Origin: JAFDED01 sp964611635
GTDB taxonomy: Bacteria > Desulfobacterota > JAFDED01
Direction of reading: 5' to 3'
Length of the DNA stretch: 44,841 nucleotides
NCBI GenBank assembly: GCA_964611635.1
Contig: CAZTAS010000015.1
Coordinates: 1-44,841 of the forward strand
The position numbers were made by a program, and so were the translations under genes. The notes under the pieces were generated by a model. It had not been told where the DNA came from. It made no database searches and saw only the letters and a program-made list of their open reading frames with translations. Positions 25,509-34,313 of this stretch are shown piece after piece; the stretch's first letter is position 1, and each line of letters opens with the position of its first letter.

Positions 25509-27941
25509 ATGAGAACCACTGCGGGTAAATGGTGCGCAGCCCACGCATGGCCGCTTGCAATTCTTGCCGTCATCCCGCTCGGTCTTCTGGGAAGGGCAGT
25601 CCTTGGTCTCATTTTTCTCGGCTCTGGGGATGCCCTGGTGTATTACTTTCCTGTCCGCTGTTTCTGGACTCGGGCCATTGCACAAGGATCCCTCCCATTG
25701 TGGACTGAGTTGCTTTATTCCGGTTATCCGCTGGCCGCTGACATCCAGACAGCCACATTTTACCCTCTCAATCTGATCCATCTTTTCCTTTCTCCACTGG
25801 CCGGTCACAACGCCACCGTTATCCTCCACCTTGTCCTGGCGGGATTTTTTACATACGGATTGGCCTTGCATCTCGGAATGGAACGACGTTCCGCCCTCAT
25901 GGCTGGGATTATCTTTACGCTTCCGGGGTGTTCTTTCAGTCACATGGGGTTTTACCCCTTTTCCGCGTCTCTAGCATGGATGCCTGCCGTGCTTCTGACT
26001 ATTATGCGCTACCTCCAGCGCCCCTCAGTGCGACGTGGAGCCACGGCGGCTCTGACCTGGACAATGCAAATGCTAGCAGGCTTCCCCCAATTGGTTATTT
26101 ACACAGGCCTGGCGGTCGGCGTTCTTACGGTTTTTCACATCGTCACCTCAAAGGGCCGTGTATGGCATGTTATTGGTGGAGTGGGCTGCATTGGCTTTGC
26201 GGCCATTGGTTTATCGGCTCTTCAGATAATACCCACCGCCGAAATGGTGGGGCTGGGACCGCGAACCCACATACCTTACGAGAATTTCGCTCTTGGATCC
26301 CTGAATCCGGCTCACCTCCTGGCCTCACTGATTTCCCCAGGGGCCATGAGCGTGGCCTCCGGGATCAGTGGCGACTGGTCTGCTTCCATTTACGGGATTT
26401 ATTTTGTCGGGGTATTCCCTTTCGTGGCATTGGCATCCGCCCTTGCCAAGAAGCCCTGGAAATTTAATAGAGAGCAAACTTTTTCAGAATCTGGGCCTTC
26501 CTCACATACACCGTTTACCCAAACCTCATGGCTGCCCTGGACCTGCATGGCTCTTATATTTGCAATAATGGCCACTGGAGGAGAAACACCCCTGGGCGTC
26601 ATTCTTTATCATATACCTATTATCAATCTATTCAAGGTACAGGCACGGTGTCTCGCAGTGGTGGATCTGGCACTTGCAATATTAACTGGATTTGCTCTTG
26701 ATTATATTCTCCGAAAAATGAGCACCAAGGGAGAAAAATCCAGAGGGTGGTCCCTGGGATTAATGATCCCCAGCCTGGCGCTAATTTCCATGGTTTTGTG
26801 GTTTCTGGAAAAGATCCTTTGGGAAAAGGCGGTTTACAATAATTTTGGGGCCTTTCGGAGCATAACGGGAGTGGAAGCTGCCTCTGAGGGACTACTTGTC
26901 TTGGCTCTGGCAGGAATTACTGCGGCTATAATACATGCGGCCCCACGGTTGGGCCAGGCCACTGGAACGATCCTGCTTATTGCCGGAATTGTTCTTCCAC
27001 TTGCCGCCTTCACTCCCCTGGGCATTCCATCCATTCCAGGCAGAACTTTAAAACAATTACTAAGCGATAAGCCGCTCACCATACAGACCATGGAAGAAAG
27101 CCCAGAAAAAGGACTGTCCGAAGGCCGGGTCTGCACGCTGTCCAATTTTTTGTTCCTTTCATCGGATTCCTGGATTGAGGAATACGTGCGTCTGGCTCTG
27201 CCTGACCTCAACTTGCTTTATGGGGTGCAGCAAATCGGATTGTACGGCCCTCTTCAGCACCGCATCTATAACCGCTTCATCGGGCAAATGTTGAACAATG
27301 CCACTTTCCGGGATACCCGGTTCTTGTCTCAATGGGTGGCCGATGTGTTGGGGATTAGATTCATTTTAGTGAAAAATGGATTCCCCTGGAAACCGGACCC
27401 TTCCCGCCACAAAAAAAGTTACGATGACGGGCGCGTGGCTATATTCCGAAATGAACAGGCGATGCCTCCAGCTTGGCTTGTGCCAAAGACGATTTCTGAT
27501 GAGGCCATTGGGGACAGCGAGCTTCCACGTCTGGATCCGTATTCCATAGCCCCAGTGCGCTCTTCTTCCAATATATCTCATCAGGGAAGCGAGTCCCTGC
27601 TCGCGGGGGAGTGGGTAAAAGTCGTCGAATCAAGGGATGGGAGGCTAGAACTGGACGCCCGGCTCGAGAAGCCCAGATTCCTGGCAGTTAGGCTTCGGCA
27701 TTATCCGGGATGGAGGGTCTATGTAAATGGAGAAAAAAGATCGCCGGTACGTGCTTATGGGTTTCTTATAGGCACTTTTCTTGCTCCTGGCCGTCACACA
27801 GTGGTTTTTGATTTCTGTCCGACGTCATTCCTCATTGGTGCCACTGTAAGCGCATTGACGGCTGCAATCTTGCTGGGTCTTATGTTATGGGAGATTAAAA
27901 TTAAGGGCCGGTTCTCTAAAGATATTCGGGAGAGCCTATAA
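25509..27941 (+). CDS. YfhO-family polytopic membrane protein
   Basis: An 810-residue protein with about twelve membrane helices and a soluble C-terminal part. GSGDALVYYFPVRCFWTRAIAQGSLP is close to the YfhO-family start (acidic D, then an RxxL-type loop), and PLWTELLYSGYPLAADIQTATFYPLNLI is its second signature. Near the end, YPGWRVYVNGEKRSPVRAY followed by FLAPGRHTVVFDFCP is the common lumenal beta-domain. Family members are predicted GT-C glycosyltransferases; in Bacillus YfhO acts in lipoteichoic acid glycosylation. GGAGAAGAGG precedes the ATG. Last gene of the cluster. Confidence 0.85.
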   Translation: MRTTAGKWCAAHAWPLAILAVIPLGLLGRAVLGLIFLGSGDALVYYFPVRCFWTRAIAQGSLPLWTELLYSGYPLAADIQTATFYPLNLIHLFLSPLAGHNATVILHLVLAGFFTYGLALHLGMERRSALMAGIIFTLPGCSFSHMGFYPFSASLAWMPAVLLTIMRYLQRPSVRRGATAALTWTMQMLAGFPQLVIYTGLAVGVLTVFHIVTSKGRVWHVIGGVGCIGFAAIGLSALQIIPTAEMVGLGPRTHIPYENFALGSLNPAHLLASLISPGAMSVASGISGDWSASIYGIYFVGVFPFVALASALAKKPWKFNREQTFSESGPSSHTPFTQTSWLPWTCMALIFAIMATGGETPLGVILYHIPIINLFKVQARCLAVVDLALAILTGFALDYILRKMSTKGEKSRGWSLGLMIPSLALISMVLWFLEKILWEKAVYNNFGAFRSITGVEAASEGLLVLALAGITAAIIHAAPRLGQATGTILLIAGIVLPLAAFTPLGIPSIPGRTLKQLLSDKPLTIQTMEESPEKGLSEGRVCTLSNFLFLSSDSWIEEYVRLALPDLNLLYGVQQIGLYGPLQHRIYNRFIGQMLNNATFRDTRFLSQWVADVLGIRFILVKNGFPWKPDPSRHKKSYDDGRVAIFRNEQAMPPAWLVPKTISDEAIGDSELPRLDPYSIAPVRSSSNISHQGSESLLAGEWVKVVESRDGRLELDARLEKPRFLAVRLRHYPGWRVYVNGEKRSPVRAYGFLIGTFLAPGRHTVVFDFCPTSFLIGATVSALTAAILLGLMLWEIKIKGRFSKDIRESL

Positions 27942-27995
27942 TTCAAGCTTTTATTTTGCCATATGTAAGGTTGAAATAGCACACCCTACCCTTTA

Positions 27996-28019
27996 GATTT
28001 TCAGAGACAATCTGAAATC
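27996..28019. terminator. Weak hairpin between convergent yfhO-like gene and hup
   Basis: GATTTTCAGA, a 5-base loop, then TCTGAAATC, with one bulged T. It lies 54 bases after the yfhO-like stop and 53 bases beyond the hup stop. There is only a poor T-run (AACTTTTCTG) on the plus strand, so the call is tentative. Confidence 0.35.
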
Positions 28020-28071
28020 GTAACTTTTCTGTACCAGATGATTTGCTGGGCTGATTGTTGCTAAAAGATTA

Positions 28072-28347
28072 TTATTTCCTTACAGCTCCCTTGAGGTTCT
28101 TCCCAGCTCTAAATCGGACAGCCTTTGTAGCCTTGATCTTCATAGGCTTACCCGTCTGGGGGTTGCGCACCGTGCGGGCGGCGCGCTTTACCACCGAGAA
28201 TGAGCCGAAGCCCAGCAAGGAAACGGATTTTCCTTTTTTCAGGGAGCCTTTAACTTCTTCAGTGAGGACATTTAAAGCCTTGCTAGCCGCAATCTTGGGA
28301 ATTCCGGCTTCTTTAGACATTTTAGCTACCAATTCCGATTTGTTCAT
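28072..28347 (-). CDS. hup: HU-family DNA-binding protein
   Basis: 91 residues, the normal HU length. It starts MNKSELVAKMSKEAGIPK, has the turn GFGSFSVVKRAARTVRNP and the DNA-grasping arm PQTGKPMKIKATKAVRFRAGKNL. HU bends and compacts DNA without strong sequence preference. AAGGAG is 7 bases before the ATG. Its own promoter (28381-28409) contains a palindrome. It is single and convergent with the glycan cluster. The C-terminus is short, without extra Lys-rich repeats. Confidence 0.96.
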   Translation of the reverse strand: MNKSELVAKMSKEAGIPKIAASKALNVLTEEVKGSLKKGKSVSLLGFGSFSVVKRAARTVRNPQTGKPMKIKATKAVRFRAGKNLKGAVRK

Positions 28348-28380
28348 CTCTTGTCTCCTTTTATAATTGATTTTATTGCT

Positions 28381-28409
28381 TTATTAACAAGATCTAGATC
28401 TTCTGTCAA
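28381..28409 (-). promoter_or_regulatory. Promoter of hup with a 14-bp palindrome in the spacer
   Basis: On the minus strand a perfect -35 TTGACA (28409-28404) is 17 bases from TAATAA (28386-28381). The spacer contains the perfect palindrome AAGATCTAGATCTT (28402-28389), well placed for a repressor to block polymerase. The leader to the hup ATG is about 30 bases. Confidence 0.6.
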
Positions 28410-28640
28410 TTAAAACTTGCAGATTTTGTAAAATTTATTGATAATTAATATTTATAAATTTATAAAAATTACTATTTTTGATTGAATACCATAGAAAATA
28501 TTCGCAGTATTGCGGCTTGGTGGGGGTCTCCTGAGCTAATTTGTGCATAACAAGTCGGTAAAGATAATTAATCCTTTCGACATTAAAATTTAGCATTTCA
28601 GAGTGTTGACTTTCTGTTCCTTTTAACATCATAATAAATT

Positions 28641-30236
28641 ATGTTCTATTGCATGAAGAGTTTAACCGTGCCCCGGTGCATCAAGATAATACAGCGCTTT
28701 CCGCGAGCCATTCTCGCTTTATCTTTAGCAGCCTGCTTGGCGTCTCTTAGCACTCCCGTGGCTGGTGCCTCCAATAGGTTGCTATTCTATACCGTTACCT
28801 TTTACACCATGCGCGGTGACGGCATCTCTGTGGAGCTGATTTACAATGATGAACCCAGAGACGAGTATATTTTTTATTCCGTTCCTTCCTGGTTCGAGAA
28901 TCCCCTGTATCCAACTATGCGTGACCCACTGGTAAAGATAAGCGTGAGGGACGTCTGTGGGAGCTATCTTCCTGTAACCTTTGAGCCGTACATTAATGGA
29001 ACGCAACGCTTCCGTTTTCCGCATGGTGATGGTGGTCCTTATCAAATTTTTTATCTGCTGGATTTCTCGGGCTTCGATCCAGAAGACATCGATGCTGGCC
29101 CACTTCCACATTTGACAGATATTGACGGGTTTTTGTACGGTAACTATTTATTTGTTTACCCTGCTACGGAAGATATTTTAGCCGAGGACTTCCGCACACG
29201 TGATTACGAGATTCGCGTGCTTTTCAGGAATGGCGATAACATGCGCCTCCTGAGCGTCCCGCCTAAAGTCAACCCCGCAACGCCATATGAACTCATTTTT
29301 TTCCAGCTCTATCTTGGAGATAATCAAATTTATCAAGGGATTGCGGCAGGGATTTCTTACGATCTTGTGTTCCATCATCACCTGCCCACTGCTGAGGAGT
29401 TTGATTATTTCCACAGCGCGCTGCCCGAGCAGATTGCCGAGGTGGTCGGCTTTTTTGGAGGTCCCTGTGTGTCTAATGTATTTCTGACCATCAGTGCGGA
29501 TAATTCATTTTCCGGGATGGAAGGCACCAACGGATTCTCATTGGAGTTTCCGAATGGGTTGATCGACTTTTCTGACCTCTACAACCCATTCACCCAGGTA
29601 ATTGCTGAGATAATCCACCATGAGACGATCCACTTATGGATTGGCGTTCGTCTGGGAGAGCTTGAGGATCCGTGGTTCAAGGAGGGATTAACTACCTACT
29701 TGGGGCTTTTGCTTGCCATGGAGAGCGGCTTCGTTACTGAGGAATATTTCCGCAACTCCATCGTGAACGACCAGAGCGGCAATCCTGTGGTTGAACATAT
29801 TGCGCTAAGCGATCCACAGCTCCGAATCCGGCTGTTCGATGACATTTTATGGTCCAACCTGGTATATGTCAAAGGTGCTCAAGTTGCCTTTTTACTCGAC
29901 CTTGCTATCCGCAATGCCACAGGAAATGAGAAAACTCTTCGAGACGTATTGCTCTATCTCTGGTCCCGGTTTGCCCCGGGAGCATTTAACCGCGAAGAAT
30001 TTCTTGAGGGGATTGACCATTCCTCCGGGTTCGATGCCCGCCTGTTTTTCCAGCGTTTTATTGATACACCAGGTGCCTTTTCAGTGGAGGAATTGGAAAG
30101 GGCAGTGCATATGGCTCGAGAATACGGCATGTTTCGACGGGCTGGTTGGCGAATTGGAATGAAACAGCCCAGATTCTATTCAACGTGGATGATGGAGGAA
30201 GCCATGCGACACCGCATGTGGTGGTTGAAGAACTAA
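28641..30236 (+). CDS. Secreted gluzincin metallopeptidase-like protein
   Basis: 531 residues. A signal peptide is visible (FPRAILALSLAACLASLSTPVAGA, about 20-43). The zinc motif HETIH (327-331) is followed 17 residues later by E348 in PWFKEGLTTYLG, the HExxH...E arrangement of clan MA gluzincins (M1, M61 and MA-like families). The M1 spacing is normally 18 residues between His and Glu and here it is 16, so assignment to M1 itself is doubtful. The N-terminal 250 residues look like beta-rich domains as in M61/M1. No ribosome site is clear; a second ATG is at codon 5. It stands alone between hup and ogt; the substrate is unknown. Confidence 0.75.
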   Translation: MFYCMKSLTVPRCIKIIQRFPRAILALSLAACLASLSTPVAGASNRLLFYTVTFYTMRGDGISVELIYNDEPRDEYIFYSVPSWFENPLYPTMRDPLVKISVRDVCGSYLPVTFEPYINGTQRFRFPHGDGGPYQIFYLLDFSGFDPEDIDAGPLPHLTDIDGFLYGNYLFVYPATEDILAEDFRTRDYEIRVLFRNGDNMRLLSVPPKVNPATPYELIFFQLYLGDNQIYQGIAAGISYDLVFHHHLPTAEEFDYFHSALPEQIAEVVGFFGGPCVSNVFLTISADNSFSGMEGTNGFSLEFPNGLIDFSDLYNPFTQVIAEIIHHETIHLWIGVRLGELEDPWFKEGLTTYLGLLLAMESGFVTEEYFRNSIVNDQSGNPVVEHIALSDPQLRIRLFDDILWSNLVYVKGAQVAFLLDLAIRNATGNEKTLRDVLLYLWSRFAPGAFNREEFLEGIDHSSGFDARLFFQRFIDTPGAFSVEELERAVHMAREYGMFRRAGWRIGMKQPRFYSTWMMEEAMRHRMWWLKN

Positions 30237-30342
30237 TACCCTTGGCTTTCCTTCATTCACAGCCAACACGCACAAGTCATGAAAATGTTTATCCAATGGA
30301 AAGCACGGAAAAATGGGTAAAAGGCGTTAAGGGGGCAAGATT

Positions 30343-30810
30343 ATGAACTCAACACAATCAATTCTGGAATTTCCAGGGCGACTGGCAGTGGAAGTTCGGA
30401 AGGGACGGATTCGCCGTATTGGTCTGCGCGAAGAAGTGCACAACTTCGCCGACTTAACAAGTGATCCGGTAGCTCGCCAGGCCATGCGTCAGTTGGTGGA
30501 ATATTTTCGGGGAGATCGAAAAACGTTCGAGCTTCCACTGGATTGGGAAAAGATGAGAGTCTTTCAACGGAAGATCCTTGGGCAGCTTTGTGAAATCCCT
30601 TACGGGGAAACACGCAGCTACCGTTGGCTTGCGGAGCGGGCGGGTTGTCCCAAGGCATCACGGGCTGTTGGCCGCGCCCTCGCCACCAACCCTTTTCCTT
30701 TCATCATTCCTTGCCATCGTGTAATTAGATCTGATGGCGGACTGGGCGGGTATTATTTCGGGTTGTCTTGTAAACAACAGCTTCTGGAATTAGAATCCCG
30801 CCACATATGA
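30343..30810 (+). CDS. ogt: Methylated-DNA-protein-cysteine methyltransferase
   Basis: Suicide repair protein that removes alkyl groups from O6-alkylguanine. The 155 residues include an N-terminal ribonuclease-like part, a winged-helix domain with IPYGETRSYRWLAERAG and SRAVGRALATNPFP, and the active site IIPCHRVIRSDGGLGGY with the acceptor C124. A GGGGG run is 7 bases before the ATG. It ends 14 bases from the end of znuB, to which it is convergent. Confidence 0.95.
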   Translation: MNSTQSILEFPGRLAVEVRKGRIRRIGLREEVHNFADLTSDPVARQAMRQLVEYFRGDRKTFELPLDWEKMRVFQRKILGQLCEIPYGETRSYRWLAERAGCPKASRAVGRALATNPFPFIIPCHRVIRSDGGLGGYYFGLSCKQQLLELESRHI

Positions 30811-30824
30811 TCCGGCCCCGAACG

Positions 30825-31673
30825 TTAGATTAATGACCGGAGGTTACGATAGAGCAGGCTGAAGGAGAATGCCGCGGCCGCACCGATGACCATAGTGGCG
30901 CTTGTAGCGGTGTCCCAATAATATGAACCCATAAGGCCGAACACCGAAGCAAAGCAGGCTATCGCCATTGCCACCCAGAACATCCCGCAGGCGCTGCGAG
31001 CCATATTCCGTGCTGTGGCTGCGGGAATGATGAGTAAAGCGGTGATCAGTAGTATACCGATTGTTCGAATACTCATAGTAACCACCAGCGCCAGAACCAG
31101 GCTGAAGATATACTGTGTTCGCTTGACCCTAAACCCTCGGGTATGGGCCAGATCTTCGTGAATAGCCAAAAAGACTAAACGGTTATAAAAAATTGCAATG
31201 TACGGTATCACGCCTATAAATAGTATGAAGATTAAGAGAATATCTTGATTCCCAAGGGCCAGAATATCCCCGTAAAGATAAGGAGCAAGGTTACGCGCCA
31301 AACCTTTCATGGCGCTTATGACCACAATACCTAGAGCCACAGAGGTGGAAAAGAGCACACCGATGGCGGTGTCCTCGCTTAGCTCCGATCCCCGCTTGAC
31401 TGCTGTGACCGTCGCCCCCACCAGAAGTCCGAAGAGAATTAGAGTTATTCGCGCATCCACCCCCAGCACCACCCCCAGTGCTACTCCTGTAAACGCCGAG
31501 TGGCTGATGGCACTGGCGTAAAAGGCCATGCGAAAATTCACCACGAGTACGCCCATTGCGGCGCAAAGGGGCGAGATCATAAGAGCAGCCAGGATGGCTC
31601 GCTTCATGAAAACCGGTTGTGCCCAGGCAAATGGGAGAATAATATCCATGAAACTATAGACCATCTCAGTCAT
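30825..31673 (-). CDS. znuB: Zinc/manganese ABC transporter permease
   Basis: A 282-residue ABC-3 family permease with about eight membrane helices. Typical features are FMKRAILAALMISPLCAAMGVLVV, AFYASAISHSAFTGVALG, GSELSEDTAIGVLFSTSVALG and RTIGILLITALLIIPAATA. The start is set at the ATG 31673, which overlaps the end of znuC by 8 bases; the longer frame runs into znuC and has no family match. It is the last gene of zur-znuA-znuC-znuB. Selectivity for zinc is inferred from the Zur-like regulator and the His-rich binding protein. Confidence 0.92.
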   Translation of the reverse strand: MTEMVYSFMDIILPFAWAQPVFMKRAILAALMISPLCAAMGVLVVNFRMAFYASAISHSAFTGVALGVVLGVDARITLILFGLLVGATVTAVKRGSELSEDTAIGVLFSTSVALGIVVISAMKGLARNLAPYLYGDILALGNQDILLIFILFIGVIPYIAIFYNRLVFLAIHEDLAHTRGFRVKRTQYIFSLVLALVVTMSIRTIGILLITALLIIPAATARNMARSACGMFWVAMAIACFASVFGLMGSYYWDTATSATMVIGAAAAFSFSLLYRNLRSLI

Positions 31674-32466
31674 CAGAGCCACCATCCAGGCGTTTGGGAT
31701 GGGCGAGCGCCTCTCGCATATTATCTCCCGAATGTACATATAACTCGCTATGCCATCCGTATGTTTCTCTCAGCGTTTCGTTCGTCATGCATATGAGAGT
31801 GGTGCCCTGGCAACGAATGGTGCGGTTAAGGCAAATTACGTGATCCGCGTGCTGAGTGACTATGGAGAGGTCGTGAATGACCAGCACGAGTGTCAGGTTC
31901 ATTTCGTTCCGGAGAGACTCCAGCAGGTCACAGAATAGTTCGGCACCCTGGATGTCAACTCCAGCTGATGGTTCATCTAATACAAGGATGTCGGGTGTAT
32001 GCATGATGGCGCTTGCAAGCAACACGCGTTGCTGCTCGCCTCCAGAGAGCTTGCCCAGTGGACGAGCAAGCAGGTGATTCGCCTCAACGCGTGACAGCGC
32101 CGAGTACGCCTTTTTCTCGAGCCGGCTTCTCAGGCCCATCCAGATAGGTGCTTGTTGTGCGGAAAGCGTCAGGAAATCCAGAACCGTAATGGGAATCCCC
32201 CGGTCAAACTCCAGCCGCTGGGGGATATAGCCGAATACAGGCCCTCCCTTGTTCTCAAAAGCAGGGAATCGAATTCTACCCCTGTAGGGGATCAGTCCCA
32301 GGATCGCACGCAGCAACGTGGTCTTTCCTGCGCCGTTGGGCCCGATAATTGCCGTAATCGATCCGCGGGCCACAACAGCGTAGAGGTTCTCCAGGATTAG
32401 AACATTTCCCCGGCGAACTGTGACGCCCTCCAGGACAATTGCCTCGCGTTCATCCTGTTTGCTCAT
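31666..32466 (-). CDS. znuC: Zinc ABC transporter ATP-binding protein
   Basis: 266-residue cytoplasmic ATPase of the metal importer. Walker A is GPNGAGKTTLLRAILG, the Q-loop IPQRLEF, the ABC signature LSGGEQQRVLLA, Walker B ILVLDEPSAGVD, and the switch histidine is in LVIHDLS. It overlaps znuA by 4 bases (ATGA) and znuB by 8 bases, so the three importer genes are translationally coupled. Confidence 0.95.
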   Translation of the reverse strand: MSKQDEREAIVLEGVTVRRGNVLILENLYAVVARGSITAIIGPNGAGKTTLLRAILGLIPYRGRIRFPAFENKGGPVFGYIPQRLEFDRGIPITVLDFLTLSAQQAPIWMGLRSRLEKKAYSALSRVEANHLLARPLGKLSGGEQQRVLLASAIMHTPDILVLDEPSAGVDIQGAELFCDLLESLRNEMNLTLVLVIHDLSIVTQHADHVICLNRTIRCQGTTLICMTNETLRETYGWHSELYVHSGDNMREALAHPKRLDGGSDD

Positions 32467-33428
32467 TTCTTTCTCCCCAGGAATCGGTTCAATTCCTCAA
32501 GGTTCTTTTTCATTACACTTTCATAAAGATCTGGTGAAAACAATCCGGTAGCCACTGGATCTAAACACCCCATAGGGACGCCCGCCTCCTGGGAGATAGC
32601 TCGAGCAAGAGCCGGGGAGAATTGGTGCTCGGCAAAAACGCCGGCAGCTCCGGTCGATTTAATAACCTCCACAATCTTATGCATCTCTTTTGCAGATGGT
32701 TTCTGCCCTGCCACCTCTTCCAGAACAGCGACTACTTGAAGCCCGTGGTCCCTGGAGAAGTAATCGAATGCGTCATGGAAAGTGACTATCTTCCTGTTGG
32801 GAAATGTTTTTACCTTCCGGGCGATCTTCTTATGGAGGGATATTAACTTTCGAACATAACCGTCTGCATTGACCCGATATTGTGTTGCGCCTTCCGGATC
32901 CAGATCGTTAAGAGCCTTCTGAATGTTGCGCACAATTTCCACTGCAGCCAGGGGACTGACCCAGGTATGTGGGTTGAACGTCATGGCGTGACGATGGGCT
33001 TTCTTATGCGATCCTCCTGTGACATGTCTTCCTCCGGGCAAGGCAGCGCTATCCATCTTGGCATAACGTATGAGATGTTTAATGCGGCCTGTTTCAACCA
33101 CTTTGATCCCTGGGTTGGCATTGTGGATCGGGCCTTCCAGAAAGCTTTCCAATGCAAGTCCCACTGCTAAAAACAGGTCCGCCGAGGCTATTTTTCTCAT
33201 ATCGCCAGGTGTAAGCTGATAGTCATGAGGCCCGCTTTCACCAGGGATCAGTACTCCCAGCTCTATACCGGGGCGACCATTAATCACGTTCGCAGCAAAT
33301 ACTTGGAGGGGGAGAAATGAGCAGAGGACTCGAATTTTATTCTTGGTCGCAAGGACCGGCTCATTCCAGAACACGGTCAGAAAGAGAGAAAACGCCAGAA
33401 TTTTGAAAAGAGCTTTCTTATGCATCAT
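32463..33428 (-). CDS. znuA: Zinc ABC transporter substrate-binding protein
   Basis: Periplasmic metal-binding protein (cluster A-I), about 321 residues. A signal peptide (KILAFSLFLTVFWNEPVLA) starts the protein. Metal ligands of the family can be placed: SGPHDYQL, NPHTWVSP, the FHDAFDYF histidine and an acidic residue near VPMGCLDP. Between them is a short His-rich loop (GGRHVTGGSHKKAHRHAM), usual for zinc and not for manganese binders. The start is uncertain among TTG 33452, ATG 33428 and ATG 33425; the ATGs give a normal signal peptide. It overlaps znuC by ATGA. Confidence 0.93.
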   Translation of the reverse strand: MMHKKALFKILAFSLFLTVFWNEPVLATKNKIRVLCSFLPLQVFAANVINGRPGIELGVLIPGESGPHDYQLTPGDMRKIASADLFLAVGLALESFLEGPIHNANPGIKVVETGRIKHLIRYAKMDSAALPGGRHVTGGSHKKAHRHAMTFNPHTWVSPLAAVEIVRNIQKALNDLDPEGATQYRVNADGYVRKLISLHKKIARKVKTFPNRKIVTFHDAFDYFSRDHGLQVVAVLEEVAGQKPSAKEMHKIVEVIKSTGAAGVFAEHQFSPALARAISQEAGVPMGCLDPVATGLFSPDLYESVMKKNLEELNRFLGRKK

Positions 33429-33506
33429 TAAACTTGGAATGAAAAATGGCAATTGCCGGTTCTTCCGGACGGAACAGCTGGATCTGTAAAAAATTTCAGG
33501 TGTCTC

Positions 33507-33920
33507 TCATTTGCACCTTGGACACAGGCCGAAAAACTCCAAAGAGTGGTCCAGCACCTGATAACCAAGCCGACCCTGGATATCACTCAAAAAAGGCTCC
33601 AGGTTGCAATAATCAGGCTGAAAGGTATCAATACGCCCACAATTTTGGCAGACTATATGGTGCTCGTGAGATCCCGGCTTTCGCACCAGTTCATATCTGC
33701 GAAATCGCTCCCTAAGCTCAACACAGCGCACAATGCCCATTCGCTCCATTAGGGTCAAATTGCGGTAAACCGTGGTCAGGCTGGATCTAGGCTCTGGAAG
33801 TGAATCGTGAATCTCACGAGGGGATAGAGGAAAGGCGGCGGACTCAAGAATCTTCAGGATCGAGTCTCGCTCCATGGTGTAAGGCATGTTAAGATCGCGA
33901 AATATTTCAGCCCAATTCAT
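33507..33920 (-). CDS. zur: Fur-family regulator, probably Zur
   Basis: 137-residue winged-helix repressor. The DNA-binding part contains FPLSPREIHDSLPEPRSSLTTVYRNLTLMERMGIV, the metal region has HEHHIVCQNCGR, and the C-terminus is GLCPRCK, so both CxxC pairs of the structural zinc site exist. The ATG at 33920 is preferred because AGGAGG lies 9 bases before it; a TTG 7 codons upstream would read through this site. It is the first gene of the znuACB operon, which points to zinc sensing. Fur or PerR cannot be excluded by sequence alone. Confidence 0.88.
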   Translation of the reverse strand: MNWAEIFRDLNMPYTMERDSILKILESAAFPLSPREIHDSLPEPRSSLTTVYRNLTLMERMGIVRCVELRERFRRYELVRKPGSHEHHIVCQNCGRIDTFQPDYCNLEPFLSDIQGRLGYQVLDHSLEFFGLCPRCK

Positions 33921-33951
33921 CCGTCCCGACCTCCTCATCAATTAATTTATA

Positions 33952-33979
33952 TCTATAACCAATTGGTAAAAAATTGCAA
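33952..33979 (-). promoter_or_regulatory. zur-znuACB promoter with operator-like palindrome
   Basis: On the minus strand TTGCAA (33979-33974) and TATAGA (33957-33952) are 16 bases apart. The spacer contains the perfect palindrome ACCAATTGGT (33967-33958), directly against the -10. This is the right position for autoregulation by the Fur-family protein encoded next. It does not match the E. coli Zur box, but Zur sites vary between phyla. Confidence 0.55.
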
Positions 33980-34068
33980 TAAAAATTTAATCCCATCTGC
34001 TCTGGAAATTCGCTCAAGGGATACTCAGCTCAGTCTCTAATGATTTAAATAAGGAGGAGATTTTTTTT

Positions 34069-34238
34069 ATGATCCGAAGATTTTTTCCGATTTTTTAACG
34101 GGTGTGTGTTTTATTTGTTTTTTTGTTTATGCTGAATTCCTTAACGGCGATTTTGTAACAGATTTTAGCCACAATCCTTCTCACCAAGGAAAATACTTTA
34201 AAGATTATGGTCAACCAGCGGTTAGGCTTACAATTTAA
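34069..34238 (+). pseudogene. Small exported protein, frameshifted in a T-tract
   Basis: A strong ribosome site (AAGGAGGAG) is 9 bases before an ATG at 34069. The frame starts MIRRFFPIF and hits TAA at 34096-34098, inside the tract T6 at 34091-34096. If one T is added there, the frame continues to a stop at 34236-34238 and gives a 56-residue protein: a clean signal peptide (PIFLTGVCFICFFVYA) and a short mature part beginning EFLNGDFVTDFSH and ending QPAVRLTI. I do not recognise the family. It may be a sequencing error, a dead gene, or a phase-variable tract. Confidence 0.45.
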
Positions 34239-34313
34239 ACACCATCAGGACACTGTGGACGAGAAGTCATGAAAAGAGAAATGCTTCCATACATCCCTGG
34301 TTATAAAATCAAA

